A stretch of 64,000 bases of DNA from Chitinophagaceae bacterium DXS (lineage in GTDB: Bacteria > Bacteroidota > Bacteroidia > Chitinophagales > Chitinophagaceae): NCBI GenBank assembly GCA_030345135.1, contig CP128386.1:5531227-5595226 (forward strand), written 5' to 3'. The notes under the pieces were generated by a model. The model searched no databases. It saw only the letters and a program-made list of their open reading frames with translations, and was not told the DNA's origin. Positions 25,338-35,916 of the stretch are shown here, piece by piece (the stretch's first letter is position 1; each line of letters begins with the position of its first letter). The translations under genes were made by a program, and so were the position numbers.

Positions 25338-27329
25338 ATGTCATTTCAAACCGGTGAAAACGAACAAGCATTAAGGAAGATTCTTGATATGACCAGGCTG
25401 GTAAGTATACTGCTTCTAACCTTGCATTTCTACTATTATTGTTATACTGGTTTTTATGAGCTAGGATGGACGAATAATCTTGGTGACAGGTTATTACTAT
25501 ATATCAAAAAAACCGGTTTATTTAATAGTTTCCACAAGTCGAAACTGCTGGCTTTGGCATTTCTTATTATAGCCTTACTCGGAGGCAAAGGCCGTAAGAG
25601 CGAGAAATTAAAAACCAAGACAACATTCGCCTATATAAGCGTTGGATTGACTCTCTATTTTTTGAGCTATTTCATTTATCCTGGCATTGATAATTCAACG
25701 ATGAATTACCTGCCTTATATATGCGTAACAACAATAGGATATATACTCGCTTTAACGGGTGGCACGCTGCTATCAAGGATCATCCATAAAAGGCTAAATG
25801 ATACGGACATATTTAACCGCGAAAACGAGACCTTTCCTCAAGAAGAAAGGCTACTGCAAAATGAGTATTCCATTAATCTACCAGCCCGTTATCATCTAAA
25901 GGACAAAATTCGAAAAAGCTGGATTAATATTATTAATCCGTTCAGGGGCCTGCTTGTTTCCGGAACACCAGGTTCGGGAAAAAGTTATTTTGTTATAAGG
26001 CATGTAATTACGCAGCATATTCAAAAAGGCTTCTCCATGTTTGTCTATGATTTTAAATTTGACGATCTAACTAAAATCGTATACAATACCTGGCTTCGAT
26101 CGAAAAGTAAATATTCAATATACCCGGAATTTTATGTAATTAATTTTGATAACTTAAGCCGAAGTCATCGTTGTAATCCGCTTGAACCATCTGCCATGAC
26201 TGATATTACCGACGCAGCGGAGTCTGCTAGAACAATCCTGCTTGGATTGAATCGGGAATGGATCCGGAAACAAGGTGACTTTTTTGTGGAGTCCCCAATT
26301 AACTTTCTCACAGCCATCATATGGTATTTGCGGCGATACAGGGACGGTGAATTTTGCACTTTGCCTCATGTGATAGAATTGATGCAGGTCGACTATGATC
26401 GTCTTTTCAGCATTCTTAGAACTGAAAAAGAAATCGAAGTGTTGATCAATCCATTTGTAAACGCTTACATCAATGACGTGATGGAACAATTGGAGGGTCA
26501 GATTGCATCGGCAAAAATTGCTATGGCAAGATTATCCTCCCCTCAGCTCTATTACATCCTATCAGGAAATGATTTTACTCTGGACATCAATAATCCTCTA
26601 AAGCCAAAGATCGTTTGCATGGGAAACAATCCTCAAAAAATACAGATTTATGGTGCCGTTTTGTCTTTATATGTCAACCGATTGATTAAGCTGGTTAATC
26701 AAAAAAACAAGCTGAAATGCAGCCTAATTTTTGATGAATTCCCAACAATTTATTTGAATAATATTGACAGCCTGATTGCCACCGCAAGAAGCAACAAAGT
26801 AGCTACCTGTCTGGGCATCCAGGATTTTAGCCAGCTACGTAAAGATTATGGCAAAGAACAGGCAGATGTAATCACAAATATTGTCGGCAATATAATTTCA
26901 GGACAGGTTACTGGAGACACAGCCAAACAGTTGTCTGAAAGGATAGGGAAAATCAACCAGGAAAAAGAAAGTTTGACAATCAATAGCGGAGATACTTCGA
27001 TAAGTCGTTCAAGGCAACTGGATACAGCTGTGCCCGCGTCAAAAATATCGGCACTATCGAGTGGACAATTTGTAGGTCTTGTAGCTGATGATCCGAATGA
27101 AAAAATTCATCTCGTAGCCTTTAACTGCGAGATTATAAACGAACATGACCGGATAAAAAACGAAGAACGGTCCTTCAGAAATCTACCGATTATAAAGAAT
27201 TTGAGCAACCAAGTAGTACAGCTTTCCTACCTGCAGGTAAAATCGGATATTGAAGAGCTAATTCAAGCTGAAATGGAACGGATTTTTAACACCCCTTCTT
27301 TAATGCATTTAATCGTACAAAAGTCATAA
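25338..27329 (+). CDS. TraG/VirD4-like coupling protein of a mobilizable element
   Basis: About 663 residues from the ATG at 25338. An N-terminal membrane part holds about four hydrophobic segments (residues 15-155). A VirD4/TraG ATPase follows: Walker A GTPGSGKSYF near residue 210 and Walker B SLIFDEFPTIYL near 465, then the TARSNKVATCLGIQDFSQL segment typical of this family. It would deliver the relaxase-DNA complex to a type IV secretion channel. No channel genes are in the window, so the element depends on a helper for transfer. It starts 13 bases after the relaxase tail, in the same operon. Confidence 0.88.
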   Translation: MSFQTGENEQALRKILDMTRLVSILLLTLHFYYYCYTGFYELGWTNNLGDRLLLYIKKTGLFNSFHKSKLLALAFLIIALLGGKGRKSEKLKTKTTFAYISVGLTLYFLSYFIYPGIDNSTMNYLPYICVTTIGYILALTGGTLLSRIIHKRLNDTDIFNRENETFPQEERLLQNEYSINLPARYHLKDKIRKSWINIINPFRGLLVSGTPGSGKSYFVIRHVITQHIQKGFSMFVYDFKFDDLTKIVYNTWLRSKSKYSIYPEFYVINFDNLSRSHRCNPLEPSAMTDITDAAESARTILLGLNREWIRKQGDFFVESPINFLTAIIWYLRRYRDGEFCTLPHVIELMQVDYDRLFSILRTEKEIEVLINPFVNAYINDVMEQLEGQIASAKIAMARLSSPQLYYILSGNDFTLDINNPLKPKIVCMGNNPQKIQIYGAVLSLYVNRLIKLVNQKNKLKCSLIFDEFPTIYLNNIDSLIATARSNKVATCLGIQDFSQLRKDYGKEQADVITNIVGNIISGQVTGDTAKQLSERIGKINQEKESLTINSGDTSISRSRQLDTAVPASKISALSSGQFVGLVADDPNEKIHLVAFNCEIINEHDRIKNEERSFRNLPIIKNLSNQVVQLSYLQVKSDIEELIQAEMERIFNTPSLMHLIVQKS

Positions 27330-27741
27330 TTACCACCTAACCCTGCAACAGAACAAAGAACGAAGAGTTTGCCTTTCCCCAATTGCCTTGATCATAACAC
27401 TTACCTAGGCAGCCAAATTTTCAAAGAGGTTTTTTAAAAAAAACAAGGCTGTCTGTTCTGCCTTATTACTTTTGGTGTGATATGGCCTGGGCATTTTCTT
27501 TTCAATCCGTTAAAAAGTTACAAATGCAAGACAGTAAACGCGTTTAATGTGATTTTATGATTGATCAAAATTTCAAAATAGCTATTTATAGCTATTGCTT
27601 TGGCCCTTTAAAAACATATATTGATGCACTTATACCTGTTCGTTATAGGAGTTAAAATTTTATTAGTTATTTCAGTTTTGCTCATACGCTATTGCAAACC
27701 ACATTCATTTTGCATAGATTTATAATACCAACCATCTACCC
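27330..27741. other. Intergenic, probable promoter region of the trypsin-NUC gene
   Basis: AT-rich gap without an open frame of note. TACTTTTG at 27467-27474 matches TAnnTTTG but is 268 bases from the next start. No hairpin of terminator quality is visible after the coupling protein. Confidence 0.35.
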
Positions 27742-29949
27742 ATGATCATCCCTGTAACTCAACTAGACCAATCTGAGATAAAGTATGCCGCTTTACCCAA
27801 TGCACCGGTAAGGGAAAATATAGACAACCTTGCTGACGAAGTATTGATTTCAAATGTCCCTGAAGGGATCACTGAAGGAAATATCCTGCCTACTGAAGTA
27901 AACAATCAGGAAAGAAAAAAGATGCTTCAGAAGGTTCGTTACGAACCGCCGGAGTTTGCCTATGAACGTTCGATTGGAGAAAACGACGCCGTATATAGCA
28001 ACTTCGTAGAATTGATACACGTGGTCAAGCGAAAGGTCGGCCGGATCGTTGTAAAAGACGGCATCAGAATTGTCGGCTATGCGACAGGCTTTATGGTGAC
28101 GGAAAATCTTCTATTAACTAATTGGCATGTTTTCAAAACAATTGAGGCAGTTGCTGACAGTTACGTTGACTTTGGCTATGAATACGACATACTTGGAAAC
28201 CCATTAGAACCAACATCATTCTCGTTTAGAAGTGATGTATTCTATTACTCCAACCAAGCCCTTGATTATTGCCTGGTAGCCGTTAACCATATAGACAACA
28301 GTGGCCAGTCGTCACTCACAGATATCGGGCATATTTACTTAGATCCTTCACTGGGTAAAGTCGGAAAGGAAAATGTAGAGCTGCTTAATATTATACATCA
28401 TCCTGATGGAAAATATATGCAGCTCTCTATCCGGCAGAATTTATTTGTAAACATCACCCCAACAACTATTTGGTACAAAACGGATACAGCTCCCGGAAGT
28501 AGCGGAGGACCGGTATTCAATGACCAGTGGCAGGTGGTAGCATTGCATCACTCCGGCGTTGGCAGAAAAAATGCGAATGGCGAATATGTTGATAAGAAAG
28601 GAAATGTGATACCCGTGGTGGAGGGCAAGATCGACGCTTCCAAAGTTGATTGGATTGCCAACGAAGGCATCAGGATAAGTGTGATTTTGAATGACATTTT
28701 TGCCCGATACCCGGATTCTAATATTGTAAATAATTTAAAAAAGAAAGCGTCGGTCAATACAGGATTCGATAATCATCAGCCTGATTCTCACAGACCGTTG
28801 ATAGCAAATACACTTAATTCAAATGAAACTGATATGGCTACCACTAATTCAATCACCGATATACACATTACCGTACCTGCTGAGGTGCTCGAAAAAAATG
28901 GAGTAATTAATATAAGCATTAACCAGGGAGTACCTTCCCCTACACCATCGGTAAATAATATCTCCCCAGCCGCTTTGCGATCTCCTGATGCTACTGTTAG
29001 CAACGATGAAACAGATGGGGAAGAAATCAAGAAACTTGAGGAGACCACAAGTTTTGACAAGTGTAAAGGATATCAATCCAATTTTCTGAAAGGCCATAAT
29101 ATTCCAATGCCGAAAACACAAGATTCAATAAAGAAATTTTTAGCAAAGATTAATGGAACTGACGATCCCGTTTTGAAATATTATAACTACAGCTCCATAT
29201 TCCATTCCGTACGCATGATGCCACTCATTAGTGCCATCAATGTAGACGGAAATCCAAATAAAAGGCTTGACACTTCTAAAAGGAAAGACGTTTGGTTGAG
29301 AGACACCAGGTTGAGTTTTGATATACAATTAGATGATGCCTACTATCGAAACAGTGGATTTGAAAAAGGTCACATGAGTCGCCGCGAAGACGCGAATTGG
29401 GGGGCAACGGCCGACGATGCAAAACGAAACGCGGATCTGACATGCATGTATACGAATGCCTGTCCACAAGTAGCCACGATCAATAAAAGTACCCGCAAGG
29501 GATTGTGGGGTAAACTGGAGACGATTGTTTTGGAAAAAGGTGCCAACCTCGAAAATGGAAAGACTTCAAAAATTACCGTGTTCAACGGCCCCATCTTTAA
29601 TGATGATGATCCTGTTTTCCGCGGCATACAGGTGCCTATGGAATTTTTCAAGATCGTTTTATGGCTTACTGATAACGGTGATTTAAAAGCCACTGCATTT
29701 AAACTATCCCAGGCTGATAACGTGGACAATATTGATTTTGAGCAGCTTAATCTGGACGAGAATGTAGAGTTTAAAGAATACCAGATAAGCATAAAATCGC
29801 TACAGAGGAAAACGAAAATCGATTTTTCAAACTTGTTTGACTTTGACACCTTTCATGATAATGGAGCAGATGAAATAGCATTAAATTCTGAATTTGAAAT
29901 ACTATCCCTTATTAAGGATCATAATGCCGGACAAACAAAGATGGTATAA
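27742..29949 (+). CDS. Trypsin-like protease fused to a NUC (DNA/RNA non-specific) endonuclease
   Basis: A 735-residue protein without a signal peptide, so probably cytosolic. Residues about 85-330 form a trypsin-like domain: His129 in LLTNWHVF, Asp175 in ALDYCLVAV and Ser254 in APGSSGGPVF make a complete triad. Residues about 330-440 are a Ser/Thr/Asn-rich linker. Residues about 440-720 form a NUC nuclease: FEKGHMSRRED carries the catalytic His544 (the DRGH-type motif with E-K in place of D-R), and NACPQVATINKSTRKGLW plus the following Glu593 gives the metal site. VFNGPIFNDDDPVFRG completes the family pattern. Such fusions occur as effectors in prokaryotic conflict systems; self-cleavage to free the nuclease is plausible but is inference. 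The only close partner is the disrupted membrane gene 250 bases downstream. Confidence 0.88.
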   Translation: MIIPVTQLDQSEIKYAALPNAPVRENIDNLADEVLISNVPEGITEGNILPTEVNNQERKKMLQKVRYEPPEFAYERSIGENDAVYSNFVELIHVVKRKVGRIVVKDGIRIVGYATGFMVTENLLLTNWHVFKTIEAVADSYVDFGYEYDILGNPLEPTSFSFRSDVFYYSNQALDYCLVAVNHIDNSGQSSLTDIGHIYLDPSLGKVGKENVELLNIIHHPDGKYMQLSIRQNLFVNITPTTIWYKTDTAPGSSGGPVFNDQWQVVALHHSGVGRKNANGEYVDKKGNVIPVVEGKIDASKVDWIANEGIRISVILNDIFARYPDSNIVNNLKKKASVNTGFDNHQPDSHRPLIANTLNSNETDMATTNSITDIHITVPAEVLEKNGVINISINQGVPSPTPSVNNISPAALRSPDATVSNDETDGEEIKKLEETTSFDKCKGYQSNFLKGHNIPMPKTQDSIKKFLAKINGTDDPVLKYYNYSSIFHSVRMMPLISAINVDGNPNKRLDTSKRKDVWLRDTRLSFDIQLDDAYYRNSGFEKGHMSRREDANWGATADDAKRNADLTCMYTNACPQVATINKSTRKGLWGKLETIVLEKGANLENGKTSKITVFNGPIFNDDDPVFRGIQVPMEFFKIVLWLTDNGDLKATAFKLSQADNVDNIDFEQLNLDENVEFKEYQISIKSLQRKTKIDFSNLFDFDTFHDNGADEIALNSEFEILSLIKDHNAGQTKMV

Positions 29950-31012
29950 AAACGTGACACCATTGCTGACGATAAACAGTGTATATGGTTAGAGCCTAAA
30001 ACTGATATAATAAATTACTTCGAAGGAACGTGCAGGTACCCATCGGGCATGAGCTATTATTTGCAGAGCATTAGAACAAGAAATGAAAGTAGAAAAAGTA
30101 TTGTGAACAGACCCTTCTATGGAAATTTACTCGGGTAGTACCATAAACTATATTTTCGGCTGCAAGCATTTGGTGACATACCATTAAAAAAAAAATAAAA
30201 TGGAGCTTTACAATTTACACACTATTGTAGATGGATTAGAATCCCTTGCTGCAATCGAAAAAGAACATCCAGTTATAGGAAAGCAACTTTTTGACTTTGT
30301 AAATGAAGTTAACAGCTGCTGCGAAATGGCTTACAATCGTCTTTCTCAAGCACTCGGGAATGTCAGGAATTTGTCTTCCCAATCAACTAAGAAAAAGGTC
30401 GATGATGTTATCGGGCAAATTAACGAAGCCCCAGATAGTAAATGGTTTAAAGAAGTTGCAGGCATTTGTGACCAACTTGCAGTTCTTGCATCACGACATC
30501 AAAGTGATTTTTCTTTACAACTTCAATACACAAGCTCCTTTGGTGACAATTGGGAAGATGCTAAAGATAAAATGATATCAACACATTATTCGGCACACTA
30601 CAAAATTGCACCACTATTTTCTTTACTGGAGCAACATGAGCGACAATTAAAGGATGATATTCGAGGGTTGTATTCAATGTTCAAAGTAAACTTAGCACAG
30701 CAAAAGAGACTGGAAGTTTCCAAGATTTAAGAAATTATGCAGTTGAAGTACAAAATGAAATTACTCAATGTATTGACGAAATAAAAAAAATTAGCTTTCA
30801 AATAAGAGGAACTTCATCAGATGGTTCTACCATCGTTTTGACACCTGAAAAGATTGCCGAAAATGCTTTAAAACGTCCAGAACGCATGATAATACTCAAT
30901 ATGTTTTTTTTGATAGTTGTTCTTGCGACAGGTGCAACAATTTTCCAGTTTTTAAAAATCCATCAATTTATCCTTTTAACCAGTTTCGCAATCACAATTG
31001 TAATTGTAATTA

Positions 31013-32646
31013 GGGTCTGCTGTTCAAAAGTTGGTTCGAGGCTGTGATTGAGTTTGAGCTAACTTTGGAACAACAAAAGTGCAAAGATATATGGCAAAAG
31101 CAAAAAAAAGCCGTGCATCTAAGCAAGATTACTTGAGCCCTCAGCAGTTAGTCTTGTCCGGCTTTGAGTCTCCATTTTCCAATCAGCTTCTGGCTACGAA
31201 CCGTTGGGTAATGCTAGCCAATAACATTCCCTGGGATGCATTGGTAAACACCTATAATCGTCAGTTAGGTAATAAGTTTACGGGTGCGGGGAGCATCAAT
31301 CCAAGGGTTGCAATAGGCTCGTTGATCATTAAGCATTTGTGTAATATTAGTGACAGGGAAACCATCTTGCAGATACAGGAAAACATGTATATGCAATATT
31401 TTATTGGTTACAGCAGCTTTAGCAATGAAGCACCTTTTGATGCAAGTTTATTTGTAGACATACGAAAACGCTTAACGCTTGAACAAATAAATGAGATTAA
31501 TGAAAAGATACTGGCGATAATAGATAAAAAAGCAGATACCGATAAAGAGCAGGCCAGTAATGATATGAATGAGCAGGATCCGATGGGTAACAGGCAGTCT
31601 GCAGAAGAAAATGTATCAGGGCAGATCAAAGATGCGGGTGAGCCTCCGGCTCCTACACATAAGGGTAGTTTGTTGATGGATGCTACGGCGTGTCCGCAGG
31701 ACATAGCCTATCCGACAGACCTAAATATTTTGAATGATGCCAGGGAAAAGTCGGAAGAGTTAATAGATGAACTTCAGTCAAACCTATCAACCGTCAAACC
31801 CAGGACATATAGGAAAGTAGCGAGAAGAAAATACCTTAAAACAGCACAAAAAAAGAAAAAGACCAAAAAGGAAATCAGAAACGCTATCAGGCAACAATTA
31901 CAGTATTTAAAAAGAAATATCAACAGCATCCACTAACTACTGATGCAGTATGATAAAATACCGTTGCGCAAAAAGCAATATAAATACTTGCTTGTGATAC
32001 AGACCGTGTATCATCAACAAAAGTATATGTATGATAACAAGGTTCATAGTGTAGAAGATAGAATAGTAAGCATACACCAGCCACATGTACGCCCAATCGT
32101 TAGAGGTAAGATGAATGCAGATGTAGAATTTGGTTCTAAAATACAAGTGAGTCTGGTAAATGGGATAGCCTTTCTGGATGAATTATCGTGGGATGCCTTT
32201 AATGAGGGAACAAGACTGGAACACTCTGTGAAGCAGTATAAAACCCGGTTTGGATTTCATCCTAAAGAAGTATTAGCAGATAAAATATATTGCAACAGAG
32301 CAAATAGAAAGTGGTTAAAAGATAACAACATTAAATTACGAGCCAAGCCACTAGGGCGTCCCTCTTCCTGCGGGGCATTGTCGATTCCTGTAAGACCCGG
32401 AGAAAGAAATCCAATTGAAGGCAAATTTGGCCAGGCAAAAACGGCTTACGGAATGAATAGAATAAAAGCCAGGCTAGCAGAAACAAGCCAAACATGGATA
32501 GCTTCAATTGTGTTGGTGCTTAACCTGGTAAATATTATCGGGAGGGCATCCCTATCTCTTATCTGCAAATTAATGGACTGGATTAAATCAGTATACCTGT
32601 TACCGGAATTCAAAAATCCAGTTCCGCTGACTTAATCAGCAGACCC
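31013..32646 (+). mobile_element. IS5-like insertion sequence, 1634 bp
   Basis: The element has terminal inverted repeats beginning GGGTCTGCTG at both ends (31013-31022 and 32637-32646). It is flanked by TAATTA on both sides, a 6-base duplication; because TAATTA is palindromic the exact repeat length (2 or 6) is ambiguous. It contains one transposase gene broken by a stop codon. It lies inside the second TM helix of the 30200-32762 gene. Confidence 0.85.
31091..32635 (+). pseudogene. IS5-family (DUF772/DDE) transposase with an in-frame stop
   Basis: The N-terminal part starts MAKAKKSRASKQDYLSPQQL and includes the DUF772 region (INPRVAIGSLIIKHL). The catalytic residues are all visible: first Asp in LLMDATACPQDIAYPTD, second in EVLADKIYCN, Glu in NPIEGKFGQAK. 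A TAA at 31934-31936 splits the frame; the second part resumes in the same frame (MQYDKIPLRKKQY at 31943). The first Asp is thus separated from the other two. Without readthrough the transposase is dead, so the insertion may be fixed in place. Confidence 0.82.
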
Positions 32647-32856
32647 TAATTAACGCTCTATACCTAAGAACGATTGATAAACTAAGTGAGGAAAATTTTT
32701 TAAAATTATTGCAGCTGGCATTATTAAAGTTTTTTGCTCCAATAACCAAAAAGAAAAATTAATAATAAATATTCACGTGGCCTACAGTTTTTTCGTATGC
32801 AATATCATGAGGCAACACTATTGGTGGTAACTGATTGTAATCGGCTACTACAATTA

Positions 32857-35800
32857 TTATTTCCATCTAAACAATGATTTCATCAGCGCTTTTGCGAAAG
32901 ATTTTCTTTTTTGATCAATGATTACCCTCGATATCAATACGGTTTCTGTCCCCTGATTTAATTGAGAATGTATAAAGCAGGAGTATTTTATTTGATTTGC
33001 TCTCAGCTTAATATTTCTCAACCCATTGCCCTTTGGCACTGCACTCAAATCAAATCCATTTCCATTATCTCTTATATTAATTTCCTTGACAGTTCCATTC
33101 ATAGAAAAAGAAATAACAATTTTGCTACAATCTGCATACTTGATGCTATTTGTAACAACTTCTTTGACTATAAACAGAAGATTTCTCTTTTCAGTTTTCG
33201 ATAATGCCTGGGACCTAATTAAATTGTCAATTTTGAATTCAACATTAATTTTACTTGCATCAGCTACAGGATTTATAAAAGCCTGTAGTCGTTGAATAAG
33301 GAATTCAAATGCGTCATCTGAATTATCCAATATCCAAATCATATCGCGCAAACTAAGAGAGGCTTGTTTTATCGAATCCTTAATCAGCGAAAAATACATA
33401 TGTTGTTCAGCAGAAGTTTCTGCTAAATGCGCAAAAATTTTTACGCTATTCAACGTACTTCCTATATCATCATGTAAATCTCTCGCGATGTTTTTACGGA
33501 CCTCTTCTTTTTCCTTTAGCTGGTTTAGTCGGTATCTATAAGCACCAAACAAAAGGCTTGTGAAAAGTGAAAAGACTGCGACCTTGAAGAGAACAGTTTC
33601 ATACCACTTTGGAAGAAAAATCAGTTTGATTGTTTTTGTTGCACTCCACACATTGTTTGTGTTGCAGGCTCTAATATGTATATCATAGTCACCAGGCTTT
33701 AACCCTGTAAGTGAAATGAAATTTTGACTACCGATATCTATCCACGGGTTATTCTTTTTATTAATTTGATATTCATATTTGATGTTAAAAGGACTTACGT
33801 AATCTACAACGGTAAAATACACGTTTGTTTGAGAAGCACTGCTGGGAATGTTAAGCGTTTGCATTTCGAGATTAGAAGAGTCTATAATGTTGTCAGCAGT
33901 CTGGATTTTTACGCCTTCGATATACAACAGCGGAGGAGTGTTTTGAACAGCAAGGAATTTGGGATCAACAATAACAAAACCATTGACGCCACCAGCGTAA
34001 TATTTATTTTTATATACAGCGCCGCACGCTTCTTCAAACGTATTATCCTGCAAGCCATCTGTGTCATAGTATCGTGTAAAGGTCTCCGACTTAATGTCAA
34101 AAATGGATAACCCATAGTTGCTTGTAAGAAGCAACAGGCTGTCTTTAAAATTAAACACCTTGTATAGCCCTGAATTTCCTAATCCTTGTTTTAGTGTGTA
34201 GATTTTTAAGAGGTTAAAATTCTTGTCGGTCTTTAGCAACCCTTCGCCGTAAGCATTTATCCAATAATAATCAGCGGTTTCAGTCATATCCATAAGAACT
34301 CCTATCTTATTACCCAGTTGTTGATTCTGAAAAGTAACGCGTTTCGTTTTCATGTCCCCGGGATAAAACTCGGTCAGTCCAAAATCTGATAGAATGACCG
34401 GGTGTTCCTTGCCATTTAGAAAAATGGAATTGATATTGTTTGAAAATAACCGGGATTGCTCATTTGCTTCGTCGTCTTCCAATCGTTGGATTGAATGTTT
34501 TTTATAATTCCATATCAGCACGCCTTCATTATTTTCAGAACCAACGATGAGCATTGAATCACCAATCCCCACAGCGCTGTTCAATTCCCAATGCCTGTAG
34601 GGTACAAATTCGCGATAGACATTTGCAAGCATGTTTACTTTGCCATGAGCAAACAGTTTAAGTTCATCCTTGCCCGAAATGACAAATTCTCCGCGCTTAA
34701 TGCAAAAAACATTTTGCACACGATTACCCTGCGTTAATTGTTTAACATAGCTGTCGCCATTAACGAGAAGCAGCCCGCTCTTCACTCCAACCAGCGTTTG
34801 CTTGTCATTCAGCGGTTGCACGGCATACAAATGACTCAACTTATCATTAAAAAGTCTTGAGTTGATTATCGGAAAGAATGGACTTTTCAGGTTTTTAAGT
34901 ACTGCGAGCCCTTGTTTACAGCCTACCCATATATTTTTGTTCGAGTCCTCATAACAAACAGTTAGATCAGCAAGTAGCTTCCTGTCGCTAGTTTTTCGCG
35001 GTTGCAACTCAATGCTTTTATTCGTCAAATGATTATACACCGTGAGGTTATTGGCGCATAGATATAAGGAGCTGTTTCCTTTTGACAAGATGTAGTTTAT
35101 TTCCTGCTTATAGGATGGCGATCTTTTGTTGAAGTAGATCTGTTGTGCAACATGCGAGTAGGTTCTGTCAAACGTCAGTTTATACAAACCGTTTTTGGTA
35201 CCCAGGTAATAAGTGTTCTCATTGGTTATTGTGCCAGACAACGGCCAAAACGTAGAGTTGTCGGAAACTTGTGTAATTGAAAAGTAAGGAATGGTTTTTA
35301 TAATCGAATTTCTCGTTGGGTTGTATATAACTAATCCAACATCCAAAATGCCGCACCAAACGTTGCCATTTTTGTCAACCTCTACCGTTCGAATATCCTT
35401 TTGCAGCAAGTTTAGATTCTTGGTGCCATGAATTTTACCATCCTCAAACGCAGCTGTCCGGACGTTAAAAATCTCCAGTCCACCTGAGGTTGCAATATAA
35501 ATGTAGTCATTTAGCCGCTTAGCCGCAATACGCCAGCTTTCACTCAGGTGATCGTTGTTAAAAGGAATAGCATACTTAACCTCTCCGGTAATTACATCAA
35601 TGCCGTTAATGCCCCCCAAATTGCATATCGCCCACACTATCTGTCGTCCCTCATCATAAATCAAATCCCTGATGTCGTTGGAAAACAGTTCTTTCTTTTT
35701 CTCCAATCCTTTGTTATAAATTGTAAAAATTCTGCCATCAAAACGGTTAAGCCCATCCTGCGTAGCAATCCACATAAACTTTTTATTATCCTGAATTATT

Positions 35801-35916
35801 TTATGTATATTGTAGTTACTAATGCCATCTCTTTGAGAATAAAACGCTAAATCCCGGGTCTCCACATCTTGAGCGTATACACTCAAATTTATTACGTAAA
35901 AAAATAAATGCAACAT
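32857..35916 (-). CDS. Two-component propeller sensor histidine kinase
   Basis: About 1019 residues from the ATG at 35916, which gives a short signal peptide (MLHLFFYVINLSVYAQ); longer extensions are unsupported. About residues 20-690 form two propellers of Reg_prop repeats (MWIATQDGLNRFDGRIFTIY, NVWCGILDVGLVIYN, NIWVGCKQGLAVL). A Y_Y_Y domain follows (KYEYQINKKNNPWIDIG, GDYDIHIRACN), then one TM helix. The cytoplasmic HisKA_3 core reads RKNIARDLHDDIGSTLNSVK with an intact phospho-acceptor His, and the HATPase shows VVTNSIKYADCSK and DNGNGFDLS. The C-terminus ends without a receiver or AraC domain, so it needs a separate regulator; none is adjacent. It is divergent from the C11 protease and may sense its signal outside the cytoplasm. 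Confidence 0.85.
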   Translation of the reverse strand: MLHLFFYVINLSVYAQDVETRDLAFYSQRDGISNYNIHKIIQDNKKFMWIATQDGLNRFDGRIFTIYNKGLEKKKELFSNDIRDLIYDEGRQIVWAICNLGGINGIDVITGEVKYAIPFNNDHLSESWRIAAKRLNDYIYIATSGGLEIFNVRTAAFEDGKIHGTKNLNLLQKDIRTVEVDKNGNVWCGILDVGLVIYNPTRNSIIKTIPYFSITQVSDNSTFWPLSGTITNENTYYLGTKNGLYKLTFDRTYSHVAQQIYFNKRSPSYKQEINYILSKGNSSLYLCANNLTVYNHLTNKSIELQPRKTSDRKLLADLTVCYEDSNKNIWVGCKQGLAVLKNLKSPFFPIINSRLFNDKLSHLYAVQPLNDKQTLVGVKSGLLLVNGDSYVKQLTQGNRVQNVFCIKRGEFVISGKDELKLFAHGKVNMLANVYREFVPYRHWELNSAVGIGDSMLIVGSENNEGVLIWNYKKHSIQRLEDDEANEQSRLFSNNINSIFLNGKEHPVILSDFGLTEFYPGDMKTKRVTFQNQQLGNKIGVLMDMTETADYYWINAYGEGLLKTDKNFNLLKIYTLKQGLGNSGLYKVFNFKDSLLLLTSNYGLSIFDIKSETFTRYYDTDGLQDNTFEEACGAVYKNKYYAGGVNGFVIVDPKFLAVQNTPPLLYIEGVKIQTADNIIDSSNLEMQTLNIPSSASQTNVYFTVVDYVSPFNIKYEYQINKKNNPWIDIGSQNFISLTGLKPGDYDIHIRACNTNNVWSATKTIKLIFLPKWYETVLFKVAVFSLFTSLLFGAYRYRLNQLKEKEEVRKNIARDLHDDIGSTLNSVKIFAHLAETSAEQHMYFSLIKDSIKQASLSLRDMIWILDNSDDAFEFLIQRLQAFINPVADASKINVEFKIDNLIRSQALSKTEKRNLLFIVKEVVTNSIKYADCSKIVISFSMNGTVKEINIRDNGNGFDLSAVPKGNGLRNIKLRANQIKYSCFIHSQLNQGTETVLISRVIIDQKRKSFAKALMKSLFRWK

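Larger units (their letters stand above)
30200..32762 (+). pseudogene. Coiled-coil, two-TM protein, frameshifted and split by an insertion sequence
   Basis: The first part (30200-30730) encodes a helical region (MELYNLHTIVDGLESLAAIE, later FSLLEQHERQLKDDIRGLYS). Near 30705 one A seems missing from CAAAAG; the other frame continues GSFQDLRNYAVEVQNEITQ. Two TM helices follow (IILNMFFLIVVLATGATIF and FILLTSFAITIVIVI). The IS interrupts the second helix. Removing the IS and one copy of its 6-base target repeat restores the frame as IVIVINALYLRTIDKL and on to LLKFFAPITKKKN at 32762. I do not recognise the family. Its position right after the trypsin-NUC gene suggests that they formed a pair, possibly effector and membrane partner. 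Confidence 0.65.

Noticed and set aside
27742..29949. Assigning the trypsin-NUC protein to CBASS or a gasdermin operon
   Set aside because: No nucleotide cyclase, gasdermin-like or NLR-like gene is visible nearby, so a named defence type cannot be supported.
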